Positions 48,006 to 60,173 of a stretch of 64,000 nt of DNA are shown piece by piece. Each line of letters begins with the position of its first letter. Position 1 is the first letter of the stretch. The stretch covers positions 620,001 to 684,000 of the forward strand of contig WAID01000012.1 in assembly GCA_016584495.1 (NCBI GenBank), given 5' to 3'. The notes under the pieces were generated by a model. That model saw only the letters and a list, made by a program, of their open reading frames with translations. It was not told the origin of the DNA and did not search any database. Origin of the DNA: Celoporthe dispersa. Taxonomy: Eukaryota; Ascomycota; Sordariomycetes; Diaporthales; Cryphonectriaceae. The translations under genes and the position numbers were made by a program.

Positions 48006-50585
48006 CGGTCGACACAGACACGGGCCTGTGTGCTGGAGGAATGGGCGGCGGCGGCTCGAGTTGGTCTTCTGCGCCCCAGCACAAGCCCAGGAGCATCGAA
48101 GCTGACTGCATGGAACAGGAAAGCAGGTACCCGTCGATCGCAAGATTAGAGGTGGTATTCTGATCCCCGAGGAAGACAAAATAGACTTTGGCCCCACAGC
48201 TGTCGACTCCAGCCATCAGACGAGGCCAGAGTATCTCTTGCGAGACGATGACACGCTCTGGCCACCGTGCAGCAACTTTGCTCCGGGTGGTACGCTGCAC
48301 AGCAAGGGATGCATGCATGCCTGCATGAGACTTGAGCGACGAGAGCAGATCCGAGCGCACGCTGTACTATGTAAATGACCATACGCCACTGTTGGTCTCG
48401 AGGAACTCCTCCCATCCTCTTCCCATTGGTAGTGATATTAGTAGACACTGCTTCTTCTTCTTCTTCCTCGTCCCGAAAGGGGTCAGCATGGCGAGACAAC
48501 TGCTGTGGGGTAACGGTTGCACGCCACGTGAGTGTATAGCACAAGAGCATCTGCTTCTGGAAGTGGTCCTCGGGTGATTCGGCACAAGGCAGAGTAGAAA
48601 GAAAAGAAGAAGAAAAGGGAAAACAAGAAAGGAAAACAGCAAAGGAAAAGGACAGGAGCCCTAGATATGGTGTTCGACCAGAGAGAAGTCCGGGGTCAAA
48701 CCTTTGATATTTCCAGGAACATGTGTGAGTTCTGATCGAGATAAGATTCAGGATCACCAGAAGAGTGTCTGTCCGTCCCTGGTTGCAGCAGCTCGAGTAT
48801 TTTCAAAGCGTCAATGTGACGTGCGGGCCCATGCTGTGCGGAAACCCCCCAAGCGCTGTGTGCCGTCCAGGCGCTGCAAGGGGAGCCGGCCGTGTCGTGT
48901 GCCCACGGACGGACAGGGTGGAGAGGCACAAGATCAGGTCGGGTCGGTCGTACACATCGTGTTGGTCTCCCCCCTAGCTGCGAAACATGTGAGCCAGAGG
49001 TGCCGTGGAGCCGTCCGAGCAGAAGCCGCATGTGGTCATCGATCGCATCCGAGCATCGTGGCTGTCAGCTCCGGTAGTGCTCGAGGCCATAATAAACGGA
49101 GGGAGGCAGGGAGGCGCTGAGATCCACCCATCCTGGGGGGGGGCGCGCTCGGCACTAAGCAGCGCTCTGAGCACAGCATTTGCAGTGCAACGCGAAACGG
49201 CGCGCAGCAGTTGTCGAGGCCAACAGCGGGCTGCAGGACGTGGCGTCAGGTGGGGCACGGATTGACCTATGAGAGAGGCGCTGGGCACATGGCTGGGGAA
49301 GGGGACCTAGTTCCTCCAGCCCCCTCTCCTGGAATCCAAGGTCTGAGCCCATGTGTTGTTGTTGTTGACAGCAGGCGGATGCAGCCAGTCGGACGCGTTG
49401 ACGATCGTGCTCGCTGCTCTGGGCACTGCCCAGCCGTCAGGGCCTGCATTAGCTCCAGCCTGAATACCGTGTTCTGGGACCAGGTTCGAAAACAAACAAT
49501 GCCCCTCCCTCTCGACAACACCCTTTGGCTTCTGTTCCCCACCCTTTTTTTTGTCCTTCCTTTCTTTTTCCCCTCTTCTTTCCCTTTGGACCTCTCTCTT
49601 CACGTCGTCACGGTGGTTTCGACAGTCGCACGCGGCAAGACAATAACAATGAGCTACCAGCCTCCCTCCGCTGGCTTGTCCTCCCACGCTCCCTAGCGAC
49701 TCACGAGGGGTCATCTGACTTGATGATCCAGGCGCAACAGGAGTCGTGGTAATGGTGGGCGAGATATAGTTTCTAACTCCCGCCAGGAAGCGCCCTTGTG
49801 GCGTTGTCGTTAATCTCTTGGCCGGGAGCAGTCCGGGAGGGTTTCGAGAGACCAGCTGCAGTGGGGTCGGACAGGACAGACAACAACCGACACAAAACGA
49901 AGCAGGACTGGTAGGAGACCGTGAACAAGGGAGGAGGAGAGAGAGGAGGATGATCCCATCGCAGGACCAAACCTCGTCCCCCCTCACAAGAAAGAGTGTC
50001 CACTTGTTGCTGCTGGTGCAGGTCGTCCCAGCCACCGGTGGGATTCCATGGTCCAGGTCCACGATAACCCTGCCTTTTTTTGGACAAAATGTTTGTAGGG
50101 GGAATGGCTCTTACATGGAGACCGTGGGCGAGAGACGATCGGTGGTATGGAGGTTGGGCCTCTTGTTCGCAGGTGGGCGGAATGGCTGCTGCTGTTGTTG
50201 TCATCAACTACATTATACCACACTTGCCAGGAGGTGGAGGTCTTTACTACTAGGTGGCAGGACCCCAGAGATAAGCCATCGTGGCTCTTCATGATAAGAA
50301 AAGAGGGCATCTCCTCCTGGGTGCTGCCTTGCTGGAATCTGGTCAGGGCAGCTGAGCCGCGCTAGTATATTTCCGGTATCGTCTGTATCATCTCTGGCTT
50401 CTGGTTGGCAGACTGGCCCGCAGAGAGAACTGGGAGAGGGTGTTCCCGCTGCCGCTGCTCCTGGAAACAGAAGGGCCCCCCTTGCAACCCCCCAACCCCT
50501 AGCACCCCCAGCACCCCCAGCACCCCCTCTCCCCCCCTCCGTAGTTGGCGTAGCCTTTTTCCTCCTGCACCGTCTCCAGTACCAG

Positions 50586-50645
50586 CCAGCGTCAGCGTCA
50601 GCGCCAGCGCCAGTGCCAGTGCCAGTGCCAGTGCCAGCACCAGCC
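50586..50645. repeat. GCCAGT/GTCAGC hexanucleotide minisatellite
   Basis: About ten units of a six-base repeat that drifts from GTCAGC through GCCAGC to GCCAGT. It lies upstream of cdh1 and next to a CACCCCCAG-type repeat at about 50.49-50.52 kb. Confidence 0.85.
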
Positions 50646-51331
50646 CTGCCCTGCGCTCCGCTCCCCTGCCCTGCTGTGCTGTGCTGCTGTTGCTACCAAC
50701 AGTACTTACTCATTCCAAACCATCCTGATCCTGACCTGGTGGTGCCTCTGCCGCACTCTCATTCACGACTCCTCCACAGAACGACGGCCTCACGCCGACG
50801 GCCGTGACCAGACAGGACGACGCTGTGCCACAACCCTCGCGAAACTTCCATGACCGATCGACAATAGCACTTTCGCATTGCTTATTGTGCCCCTCCCCCC
50901 CTCCGCGGTTCCCTTCGGTATTGTTATCCCTATTATACCCCAACCGGGGCCCTGCGCCGTGCACTCGCTCTCGCCAGGTCGATGCCAGTAGCATGCGCTA
51001 GAACCACGACGACCTCGCTCTTCGTCGCCGACGGCTACATAAGTGACTGGAGGGTGTCGTGCCGGAGCAAGCCTTTGCTCGACTTTCCTCCTCCCGACGA
51101 CCACCAGAGAGATTGCTCGAGCGCCTTCACAGGGTCCACCTCTGGGCGACCGTCGAACGAACAGGCGTGCAGGCCTGCAATCCCGACCGGCCCTCTCACC
51201 ACCCACCACCACGACGCCCTTCGAAGATCGGACGGGCGCCACGACCGCAGCAAGGCTGCTCAGACCTGGTCAGGACACCATCTCCGCTCACAGCCCTCCG
51301 TGGCTCCCCCGCCTCCCCGCCGTCGACCATC

Positions 51332-53312
51332 ATGACGCTCGATCCAGACAGCTTGGGAAGGGACAAGAGGGGTTGCTCTGGTGCAGACAGCGGTGTCCAT
51401 ACGCCACGCAGGATAGCAACCCCACCGCCTCCTGCCGACCGCGCCCGCCTCGAGGTTAAGCACAACGTGGAACAGGGCGGCTCGCGGCATCCTACATCGA
51501 TGGCGCGCCACAGCGACGTGTCGAGGGCAGCAGGCCTGGATGTGGATGCGCTGGATGATCAGCTGCGGAGAGTCAATCGTACGCAACGGGAGGCAACGCC
51601 AGGAGCCAGTCCGCATAGGAAGCGGCAGAGGATAAACGGCGATAGGTGGGGCAGCGCTCGCGATCTCTGCTTTTGATGTTTTTTTCTTCTTTCTTTCCTT
51701 TTTCTTGTCTTGTGCGCCAGGATGGGAGACTAAACGGTTGGTTGGCAGATACATCCCAAGCAGGAGCCAGGACCTTCAGGCCGACTTCAGCCTCCACCAG
51801 CCAGGCACCCCGTCCAGCGCGGCAAGGGCCAAGCGACCTTCCCACGGCGAGCTGAACTTCCAGCGAAGTGAGTCCTGTCCGTCCTCGGGAGCCAGGTGTG
51901 TCGTGTCTGTCTGCGCTTGAAACTGACGTGCATCATCAACAGCCGAGCAGGCAAACCGGACATACAACACGCTGCTTCGTGCTGAGCTCTTCGAGGGCCC
52001 GGCCTCACAGGCGACACCGCCAGCAGCATCTCCAGATCACGCCATGCCGGGCTCCTCGCGGTCTGCGCACGCGAATGACGGCACAAGAGCCCACACGCCG
52101 CCTGCTAACCCCGCCCCTTCACTACCCCCCACCATGACCCCGTCTACACCACACAAGAACCTGTTCTCCTACATGTCGCCCCGTCACCTCAGCGGTGTAG
52201 GAGGCCACATGACCCCCTCCAAGACGCCGCAGGGACGCCACGGCCCGAACCTGGACACGAGGGCGGAGATCTACAGCCTGTCGCCCGTCAGGTTCGGCAG
52301 CCAGCAGATGCTGCTGAGTCCTAGGAGGCAGCCCCGGGCGGTGAGCAAGGTGCCCTACAAGGTGCTGGACGCGCCCGAGCTGGCAGACGATTTCTACCTT
52401 AACCTGGTCGACTGGGGCTCGGCCAACGTCCTGGGCGTCGGGCTCGGCTCGAGCGTCTACATGTGGAACGCGCAGACGAGCAGGGTGAACAAGCTCTGCC
52501 ACCTCGAGGACGACACGGTCACGAGCGTGTCCTGGATACAGAAGGGGACGCACATCGCCATCGGCACCGGGAAGGGCCTGGTCCAGATCTGGGATGCGGA
52601 GAGGACGCGGCGGCTGAGGACTATGACTGGACACACTGGTAGGGTCGGTTCTCTGGCATGGAACTCGCACATCCTCACCTCGGGCTCCCGCGACCGCCTG
52701 ATCTACCACCGAGACGTCAGGAGACCTGATCAGTGGGTACGGAAGCTGGTCGGCCATAAGCAGGAGGTCTGCGGCCTCAAGTGGAACTCGGACGACGGGC
52801 AGCTGGCCTCGGGCGGCAACGACAACAAGCTGATGGTGTGGGAGGGCCTCAGCGAGACCCCGCTATGGAAGTTCTCGGACCACACCGCAGCCGTCAAGGC
52901 CATCGCCTGGTCGCCACATCAGCGCGGCCTCCTGGCCTCGGGCGGTGGCACGGCGGACCGCAGGATCATATTCCACGACACCCTCAAGGGAGGCGTCATC
53001 AGCGAGGTCGACACGGGCAGCCAGGTCTGCAACATCGCCTGGTCCAAGAACTCGAACGAGATCGTCTCGACGCACGGCTACAGCCAGAACCAGATCGTGG
53101 TGTGGAAGTACCCTTCCATGACCCAGGTGGTCAGCCTGACCGGCCACACGTACCGAGTCCTCTATCTCGCCATGAGCCCCGACGGGCGCGTGGTTGTGAC
53201 GGGGGCTGGTGACGAGACGCTGCGGTTCTGGAACGTATTTGGTCGGAAACCAGGCTCAAGAGAAGACACCGACGGGGGCGGGCGCCTGTCGGACTGGCCC
53301 ATCATCCGCTGA
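51332..53312 (+). CDS. cdh1: APC/C activator Cdh1 (Fizzy-related)
   Basis: Predicted 600-residue WD40 protein from three exons: 51332-51645, 51749-51867 and 51943-53312. It recruits substrates such as mitotic cyclins to the anaphase-promoting complex in late mitosis and G1. The first intron splits the C-box; splicing restores GDRYIPSR (103-110), preceded by a basic RKRQR nuclear signal. HGELNFQR and TYNTLLRAELF follow. The SLSPVRFGSQQMLLSPRRQPR segment and the invariant VPYKVLDAPELADDFYLNLVDW mark Cdh1 rather than Cdc20. Seven WD repeats fill the rest (VTSVSWI, VGSLAWN, VCGLKWN, VKAIAWSP, VCNIAWS, VLYLAMSP), and the protein ends with the Ile-Arg tail that docks on the APC/C. Several SP/TP sites in the N-terminus fit CDK control. 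The ATG at 51332 is the first suitable start in frame with downstream homology. Confidence 0.96.
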
Positions 53313-53849
53313 GCCCCTGGCAGGCGCTGTCCTGGTCTCTCCTTCGCCCGCCGGACCATCGCCCAGCCTGTGGTGAGCTCAAGGTGACTGCCAAGGTGAA
53401 TGCCACCTTGGTTGACCTGTTGACGGTGGCACTTGTGCTGCTCGGCAAGACATACACAGGCGGGCTGGATGGATTTCACCACGGCCGTCGACAGCAGACA
53501 GGCGTCTGCGGCTCCCACCTCGACGGCGCCTCACCTGATGGGCTTCTGAGGCTCCCCGTTCGGGCGCTGATGGTGACTTTATTCTTTATCCCGGCTGGCT
53601 CGTTTTTGCTTACGCCTTGTGCAATCCACAGCAAGGCAATGAGGGAGGCCTTTTCCCACATCACACAACAGCAACTTGCTATCCTGGCATATCCCCCCTC
53701 CCCCCCCTCTCAACCCCCTCACCTCTCATCTTTTAGAAGCGATTCCCACATACATTTGTCGCTGTATCATTAGTCCTTACTTCTTTCTTCCTAATTCCCC
53801 CACCCCCCTCCCCTTTTTTTTTCTTTTCGTTCATCGCCTCTGATGTTGG

Positions 53850-53880
<31 letters not shown>

Positions 53881-54997
53881 ACAAATCGAATGACAAACAG
53901 CCAGCGAGCACGGACAAACACCAACAAGTAATGCGTTTATGGATTTGCGATATCTCATCAGCGGGCTTATTTCGAGGGCAGAACTCGGTGTCACTGGGAA
54001 AGGGAACGGAAGGGTGAGAAAGGACCTTTTTTTCTTCACTTGGCTGGCGTGGGATACTTTGGGCTTCGGCATGGATTGATTGACTTTTTGGGAGGCGCTT
54101 TCATGGGTGCCAGGATCGAAAGGGGGAGGTCATGGGAACGGCGGCATGGACACACTTGACAGGTCTGGTGGCTTGTTCCCTTTCTTTTTCTTTTTCTCTT
54201 CCTCCACAAGGTATCAGACCCATCGAGATGTCCTCGCACATCTGTTGCGCATTGCACTTTTCCCGAGGGGGCCCTGGGGGATATCGGCGTCGGTGCTTCG
54301 CCTGGGGAAACAAGGGCCACAGGAAGAGAGGAAGAGCCTTGTGCCGCTCGCGCAAGAGCTTCATGGGCGAGAGAGGGACAACAGCGGCCACAGCCCTTTC
54401 GAACATACCATAGAAGCAGCATGAGATGCGATCATGAAATCGGAGGCAGAAGTCTGGCCTGATCTCTGTCCAAATCATTTCCCGCCAATGCGGCTCCGAC
54501 AACGACGACAGGCTATGAACTCTCCATGTCGATGTAAGGACCCGGGGGGGGGGGGAAACCCAGGCTGAAACTCATGGAGTTTGTGACACAAATGGTATGA
54601 TGATACGCTACTCTTTCCTCCCCTCCCTCAAAGACGTTACTACTATCTTCTCGCCCCCCCCCCCTGGGCCCCCAAACAGCCGTTGCGCGTACGTAGCCTC
54701 CCCCCCTGCCGCCCTCCATGCGCCGAAGGATCAGTGTGACGCCGGCCACGGTTCGCAATCTGCCCTGGACCCACCACCACACCCACCCTTCAGCCTCGAC
54801 GGTCCACTCTCCTTGTGGCTTTTCTGCCGATTCTCCAGAAATTCCCCTTCCCTTTCCTTCCTTTTCCATCGCCCCCCCCCTTCCTCTCCCGAGGGAGGAA
54901 GTAGTAGCACTACTTACTATGTAATCTTTTCCTCTCGCACTTCTTCTCGCGATGCGGGTCCAAGTTGAGGAGGAGCAGGAGTAGCAGCAGCAGAATC
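53313..54997. other. Intergenic region between cdh1 and the membrane protein gene
   Basis: Contains the 3' flank of cdh1, an AC run (53850-53883) and C runs near 54.54 and 54.65 kb. Open frames at 54.08-54.50 kb on either strand show no domain. Confidence 0.6.
53850..53883. repeat. (AC)n microsatellite
   Basis: AC run with one AAAC interruption downstream of cdh1. Confidence 0.9.
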
Positions 54998-56200
54998 ATG
55001 ACGGTAACGACCACCTTTACGTCCGGCACCTTGGTGGCGACCGAGACCATCTACCCTCTCACCACGACGTTCACGCCGCCGGCTGCATGTTCTGGGATCC
55101 GGTGGGATGAGACGAGCGAGATCTGGGCTGTCAATGAAGTCGTGCGTCTTTCTCCTGTTCTTCACCTTCCCAAGTCTCTCTCTCTCTCTCTTTTCTGTCT
55201 CTTGTCCTTTCTCTCTTTCTTTCGCCCTCTATCCCTCTCGGAAGAAAAAAAGAGGGGAGAGGAGAGAAGAGAACAGAGAGAGAGAGAGAGAGAAAGAAAA
55301 AGTAAGTCATCAAGTAAGTACATGTACTAAACAGTCGGCCTCCCATCTTTCTCCGCCCACTAGGACTCGTCCACCTGTCTCCCCACCGGCTTCGCCCTCT
55401 CCCAAGCCTCCTACTTCTCGCCCGGCCTCGACTGCCCAGCCGGCTACTTCACAGCCTGCAACAACGCCGCCGCGGGCACGACAACAGTGACATGCTGCCC
55501 CGTCGTCAGCGGGGTGTCGATGCTGTGCAAGGCAACGATCACCGACTCGGCGTTTACGAGCCAGTGGTGCACCTGGAGCGCCGGGGACGGGACGACGACC
55601 ATCACGGCGACGAGCAACGGGACGACACAGCCTATCGGGTTTACGAGCCGTGATGGGTTTAATGCCTGGGCGGTGCGGCTGGTTTATGAGGCCAGTGACT
55701 TGACCTCGAGCGCGACGGCGACCACGACAGGCACGGCAGACGGTGCCAGCGCCACGAGCCTCTCAGGCGCAACCTCAACGTCCACATCTCCATCATCATC
55801 GCCGTCGTCGTCGTCATCAGCTGGGAACACATCGGGTGGTGACGGAGAAGGCCTCTCAGCCGGCGCAGCAGCCGGGATAGGAATCGCCGTGGCCGTCCTC
55901 GCCATCGCGGGGATCGCAGGTGCCTTTCTCTGCTGGCGACGGCGGCGCCGCGATGGCAGGGCCACACGCAGCCCGCCAGAAGACCTGATGCCGCCGGAGC
56001 TCCCGCCGGGCCAGCAGATGCAGGAGATGGACGACGACAAAGGGGCGCTGCGGGCGGGCGCTTCACCGGTAGTAGGGCACGGCACGACAGCACCGAGCGA
56101 GATGTATGTGCAGCCGCATGAGATCTACACGCAGCCTCCTGAGTTTGATGACGGGAGGCCTGCGGGTCAGCTTCCTGGACGGCCAGACCTCGGCTTATGA
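54998..56200 (+). CDS. Single-pass membrane protein, Cys-containing ectodomain with Ser/Thr stalk
   Basis: Two exons, 54998-55141 and 55364-56200, joined in phase 0 by an intron with a CTAAAC branch, encode 326 residues. The N-terminal half has a TTTFTPPAACSG start and paired cysteines (STCLPTGF, LDCPAGYFTACNN, VTCCPVVSG, MLC, WCTW) suggesting a small disulfide-bonded ectodomain. A Ser/Thr stalk follows (about residues 160-205), then a membrane helix at about 215-237 (GIGIAVAVLAIAGIAGAFL) and a stop-transfer CWRRRRR. The cytosolic tail is proline-, glutamine- and acid-rich with YVQPHEIYTQPPE. This layout matches the many Mid2/Wsc-like or mucin-like surface proteins of Pezizomycotina. No signal peptide is visible, so topology would depend on the single helix, unless an upstream exon was missed. 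Ligand and function unknown. Confidence 0.8.
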
Positions 56201-57925
56201 GATGACGCATATGGCGAGTCCTGTGCGGTATGAGCTGCCCTGAGGAAAGTTATTTTTTTTCCTCTCGCAAGGGCAAAAGGAGACAATATGTGAATAGATA
56301 ATAATATGTAAATTGATGAGGGAGTAATGAACATGTACATACACACGTAGTTGAAATGTGTGCCTCCCTGGCAAATGGGAAAAGAATGAATCTATCTCTC
56401 TTCATTATTATCATAAATGTGTTATTTATTGATTATTGTAATTACATCTACATTTGAGCACTTGGTTTCCTCTGCGGGCTCCCCATTACAGTACAAATAA
56501 TACTACTCTACAATTAACTATCTAACAGTCTAGATCTAATCACTATATGTGATTGCAGGATAGCCTTCCTGAGTTATTCCGTGATGATGATTCTCTCTGG
56601 TCTCCACTCAAGAATATGCATAACAATACAGGTATGGCAAAAGGAGTCAGCACCCTGCTTTATTTACATGATGATTCCGTCTCGGCCCCGTGCTCGGACC
56701 CGAGACAGCCATCAGCTTCCTCAATATCGACATGTGCGGCAGGAGACATTCAGGTCATCCCGCTGCTGAAGCTCCTTGCTTCATACCGGGTCACATACCA
56801 GTGGACCTCTGGTGGTCATGCAGCATCAAGCTGATGACGAGCAAGCCACCTGGCCATCTCGTCCATGAATCCTCCCACCTGCCTAAGCAAAACTCGACAG
56901 ATCAAACTTCTGAGGACTTCTTGATACATGTACCAACTCATCTCAGCTGCCTCATCATCCTTCATGTGACTGGCGGTCTCAGCACCTGTCTCTCTGCCTC
57001 ATGGCTGCTGAGCGTCATCCCCCTCGTCCACATCAGAGCTTTCGGCCACTCCCGGAGCATCAAGACAGGCTGGGGCCAGCCTGACCTGACGTGGTCCCTC
57101 CGTGGATCCTCATGATAAGCCACAAGCACTGCTGGTTTCACACCCGCAGGCAGCGTGCTGATATCAGACGTCCTGCGCCGCCTCAAGTAGTAATAGCATC
57201 GGCCGTCGAGACGTCGAAGAGCAGAGGACTTGACAGCAGAATGATCTTAACATTAAATGGAGTATATAGATTCTTAACAAAGGAGTGAGGGGGAGGAAGA
57301 AAGATTTAACTGGAAGAGGTGGCAAGTTGATAGATAAGTATTCCGAGCTTTCTGTAGCAATCGAGATGCGGCTTGAACATAATTAATTATGCCAACAAAC
57401 TGTGGCACAATTAGTACAGCCACAATCTCATTCGGGCACTTAGTAATGATGAAAAATAAATCATTCGGGGTTAAAGAATGTTGATAATCTTCGCAGCGTC
57501 GAAATGAGAATTGTGGCTGATATATGCCGGCCTAATTATGTATTACTAGGAACATGCTCAAGAAAACAGATGATCTACAAGATGGAGGACAACGCAAATA
57601 CGCATCTCGAAATGGAGAAAAGAGGTGAGACCAATACATTCCTATTGCAACTCTCTGTTCCCCCACCAGGTGATATTTTGGTACGTCCTCGCGAAAGCTG
57701 CGCCTGAAAGAAACTACTGTAACCTCCGGCTCGGAGTTTACGGCAAACAGCTCAGATCCGCAGCCGCTCACAAGTTCCATCTATAAACCCCGAAGCCTCC
57801 CTCGTCCCGTATTCCGTCCACCTCCTGTCTTTCTCTGACACTTTTTAGGCCCTTCTTTCGGACTGTGGCATACTTGCCTAGCTCACATCTATACTCTAGT
57901 AACTCATTTTTGAGAAAGGCAGATA
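56201..57925. other. Intergenic region with an AT-richer block
   Basis: The first 350 bases after the membrane protein gene and the 57.30-57.60 kb part are clearly richer in A and T than the rest of the window. Frames between 56.55 and 57.29 kb are short with no domain. A degraded, RIP-mutated repeat is possible but I recognise no element. Confidence 0.5.
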
Positions 57926-60173
57926 ATGTCCGAGTCTCGCGAAAAATATGCTGTAAGCTCTTGCGCGCAAACCTCCCGCACCAGGAACGCCATTTGATCA
58001 TACCCAGTTGACTAACCAAGAGATACTCCCAGTGCGATACATGCCGCTCTCGCAAGGTGCGTAATCCGTTTCAGATTCGCTGATGACTATCAAAGTACTC
58101 ACTAATTATTTTTGACTAACGTGCCAACGTAGGTCGGATGTTCACGCGAGCGCTCGGGATGCCAGCGCTGCAAGGTCGAGGGCGCCGTGTGCTCCTATTC
58201 ACGCATAGGGATCATCCGCCGCAATAGAAAGCGCAAAGGTGACGCCGAGAAGTCCCGTACACCTGATCGCGGGGCAGCGCCGTCCGGTGTGCAATGCGGC
58301 GGGCCGCGGCGCCTCATCCCATACGCATCTGATGTGAATGCCAGTGCCAGTGGACATGAGCGCCTGCAGAAACTTGTTGGCAAGGACCACCCGTCACTCA
58401 AGGATCTGGCCTCGCTGCTGGAAGAGTACACGAGGACCTGGCAGGGGGGCTCTGCGTGCGAGAGGCTCTGCAGAGATGCAGCGTCCGACTATTTCCTGTT
58501 TGATGAGGAGCAGACTCGTTCCTGGGCGGACGGTGCGTCATTCTCTGCCATGTACAGAAGGAGGAAAAAAAAAAAAAAAAAGAAGTGCGAGCATGACTGA
58601 TAATGGCGCTTGTACAGAGCTGGTGACAACTCTTGAGAGGGAGGACATGCTGCTGGTCTCAGTGCCCTCGGATGTACTTGGCCACCTGGCAACATCGCGA
58701 CCGCACCAGGTGCATGACCGAGCCTGGCTCGTCATGTTCTACAGCATCGCGCTGAATGCCGTGTCGTCCACCAACCCGACAGATGAGGCCACGAGGTCTA
58801 AGCTCAGGAGTAACCTCTGGCTAGCATTCAACGATGTCAGGCTGCTCCTGGAGCCCAGCGCCGCCAGCGTCCAGGCACTGGTCGTTATGGCCTGCTGGGC
58901 CGAGGAGAGCTCAACACCGGCCCTCTGCTGGGCGCTGGTCAACAAGGCCTGCGCGATGCTTTTGGCGCTGGGAATCCTCTGGCGCGTCGACCCGCAGACC
59001 CGACAGCGCCGTATCCTGATGTTCTGGCGCCTCAACGTTCTGGACAAGGCCCTGGCCCTGATGCTGTTCAGGCAGCCGTCCTTTTCCGGCGAGATGGTGA
59101 AGGACATGCCGCTGCCGACCCTGGACCAGCTCCTGCCTGCGCAGGCTCCGGGTGCCTCCAGGGGCGGGCCTACGTTGTTCGCTGCGCACTACAAGAACCA
59201 GCTGCACCTGCTATCGCTCATCATGGCGGACATCTGGCAGTGCCTCTATGGCCACGAGCTAGAACTGGTCCAGACAACCAGGGGGGAAGCTGGAATCATG
59301 GCACCAGGGGTCAGTACAGGTAAGTATCTCTGCTCACACTGGTGCGGCCTGTATCATCCCGGAAGTGATCTAACGCCGCTGCTCCCCAGATTCTCGAGGC
59401 CGCTGCTCTTGCGGAGAAGCCACTGCTCTCGGGACCTGAAGCCGCATCCATGGACCATGACCTCCAAACACTGAACTTCAAGTACCATTCCCTCTCGAAC
59501 CTCCTCGACGTCTTCAACAGATACTCGCGGGCGCACGCCTCCCATTCCGCACGGCAGATACTACAGGTCCTACCAGACCTTGGGCGCACGCTGCCTCCCT
59601 GGCCACAGGAGGAAAACTTACGGGTGTCCCCTCTGGATCTATCTCCACGGCCCGATGCCGGCGTTCAGCTCTCTCTGGATCGAGGTCATCGTCAAGGGCA
59701 GGACGGACCCCAGGCAGGGCGAGGCGTCCCTGGCGGCGCTGGAGAACGTACCGGCCTTTTTTGGCAGGCTGCGCGGGCACAACCCTCTCGTGGCAGAGCT
59801 GGAGGCCGTCGCGGCGAAGATCGTCCGTCTTGTGCGGACTACCCTGTACGACCGAGGCAGGTTATCATTGCCCTCGCGCTCCCGTGACCGCCTGTGCTGA
59901 CATATAAGGGCAGAGCAGCCAAGCGAGCCGGTCCTGGAGACACCCGAGATAAGACAGACCCGAAACAGTGGCTCGGAGCAGCCGCAGCAGAAGGAGGCGG
60001 CCGGCGGCAGCTCAGCAGCCTCGCCGATGCCCTTGGCAGGTGTGCCTGCGTACGACGGCGACGACCTCCTTGACGCCCGAGGAGATGGCCTCTTCACATG
60101 GGGGGACGACTTCTTCGACACCACGTTCGACTGGCTCTCCTGGGGTATCCATGAGGGTTCATTGGGGATTTGA
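57926..60173 (+). CDS. Zn2Cys6 fungal transcription factor
   Basis: Six exons: 57926-57952, 58033-58056, 58133-58532, 58618-59319, 59390-59860 and 59909-60173. The binuclear zinc cluster uses cysteines 10, 13, 20, 27, 30 and 37 (CDTCRSRKVGC, then CQRC and a final C); its first half lies on a 24-base exon. A basic RRNRKRK follows. The middle is a helical regulatory region like that of other fungal-specific factors (LEPSAASVQALVVMACW, RRILMFWRLNVLDKALAL, MDHDLQTLNFKYHSLSNLL). The tail has an acidic/aromatic FFDTTFDWLSW that could activate transcription. Two extra bases break the frame: one in the G6 run 59281-59286 (without it KLESWHQGSVQ joins ILEAAALAEK exactly at the splice site) and one in the A4 run 59613-59616 (without it the frame gives YGCPLWIYLHG). 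Corrected length is 628 residues. Target genes unknown. Confidence 0.87.

Larger units (their letters stand above)
47621..51331. other. Long divergent intergenic region, RGS-LOV and cdh1 promoters
   Basis: About 3.7 kb with no supported gene. It has an AC run (47972-48005), a GAA-type patch near 48.45 kb, T-rich tracts near 49.55 kb and a hexanucleotide repeat at 50.59-50.64 kb. The part nearest 51.33 kb is C/G-rich and probably holds the cdh1 leader. Minus-strand frames at 48.15-48.76 kb have no domain. Confidence 0.6.

Noticed and set aside
48146..48757. Minus-strand frame of 203 codons
   Set aside because: Cysteine- and serine-rich, contains a glutamate run from a microsatellite, no domain or splice partners.
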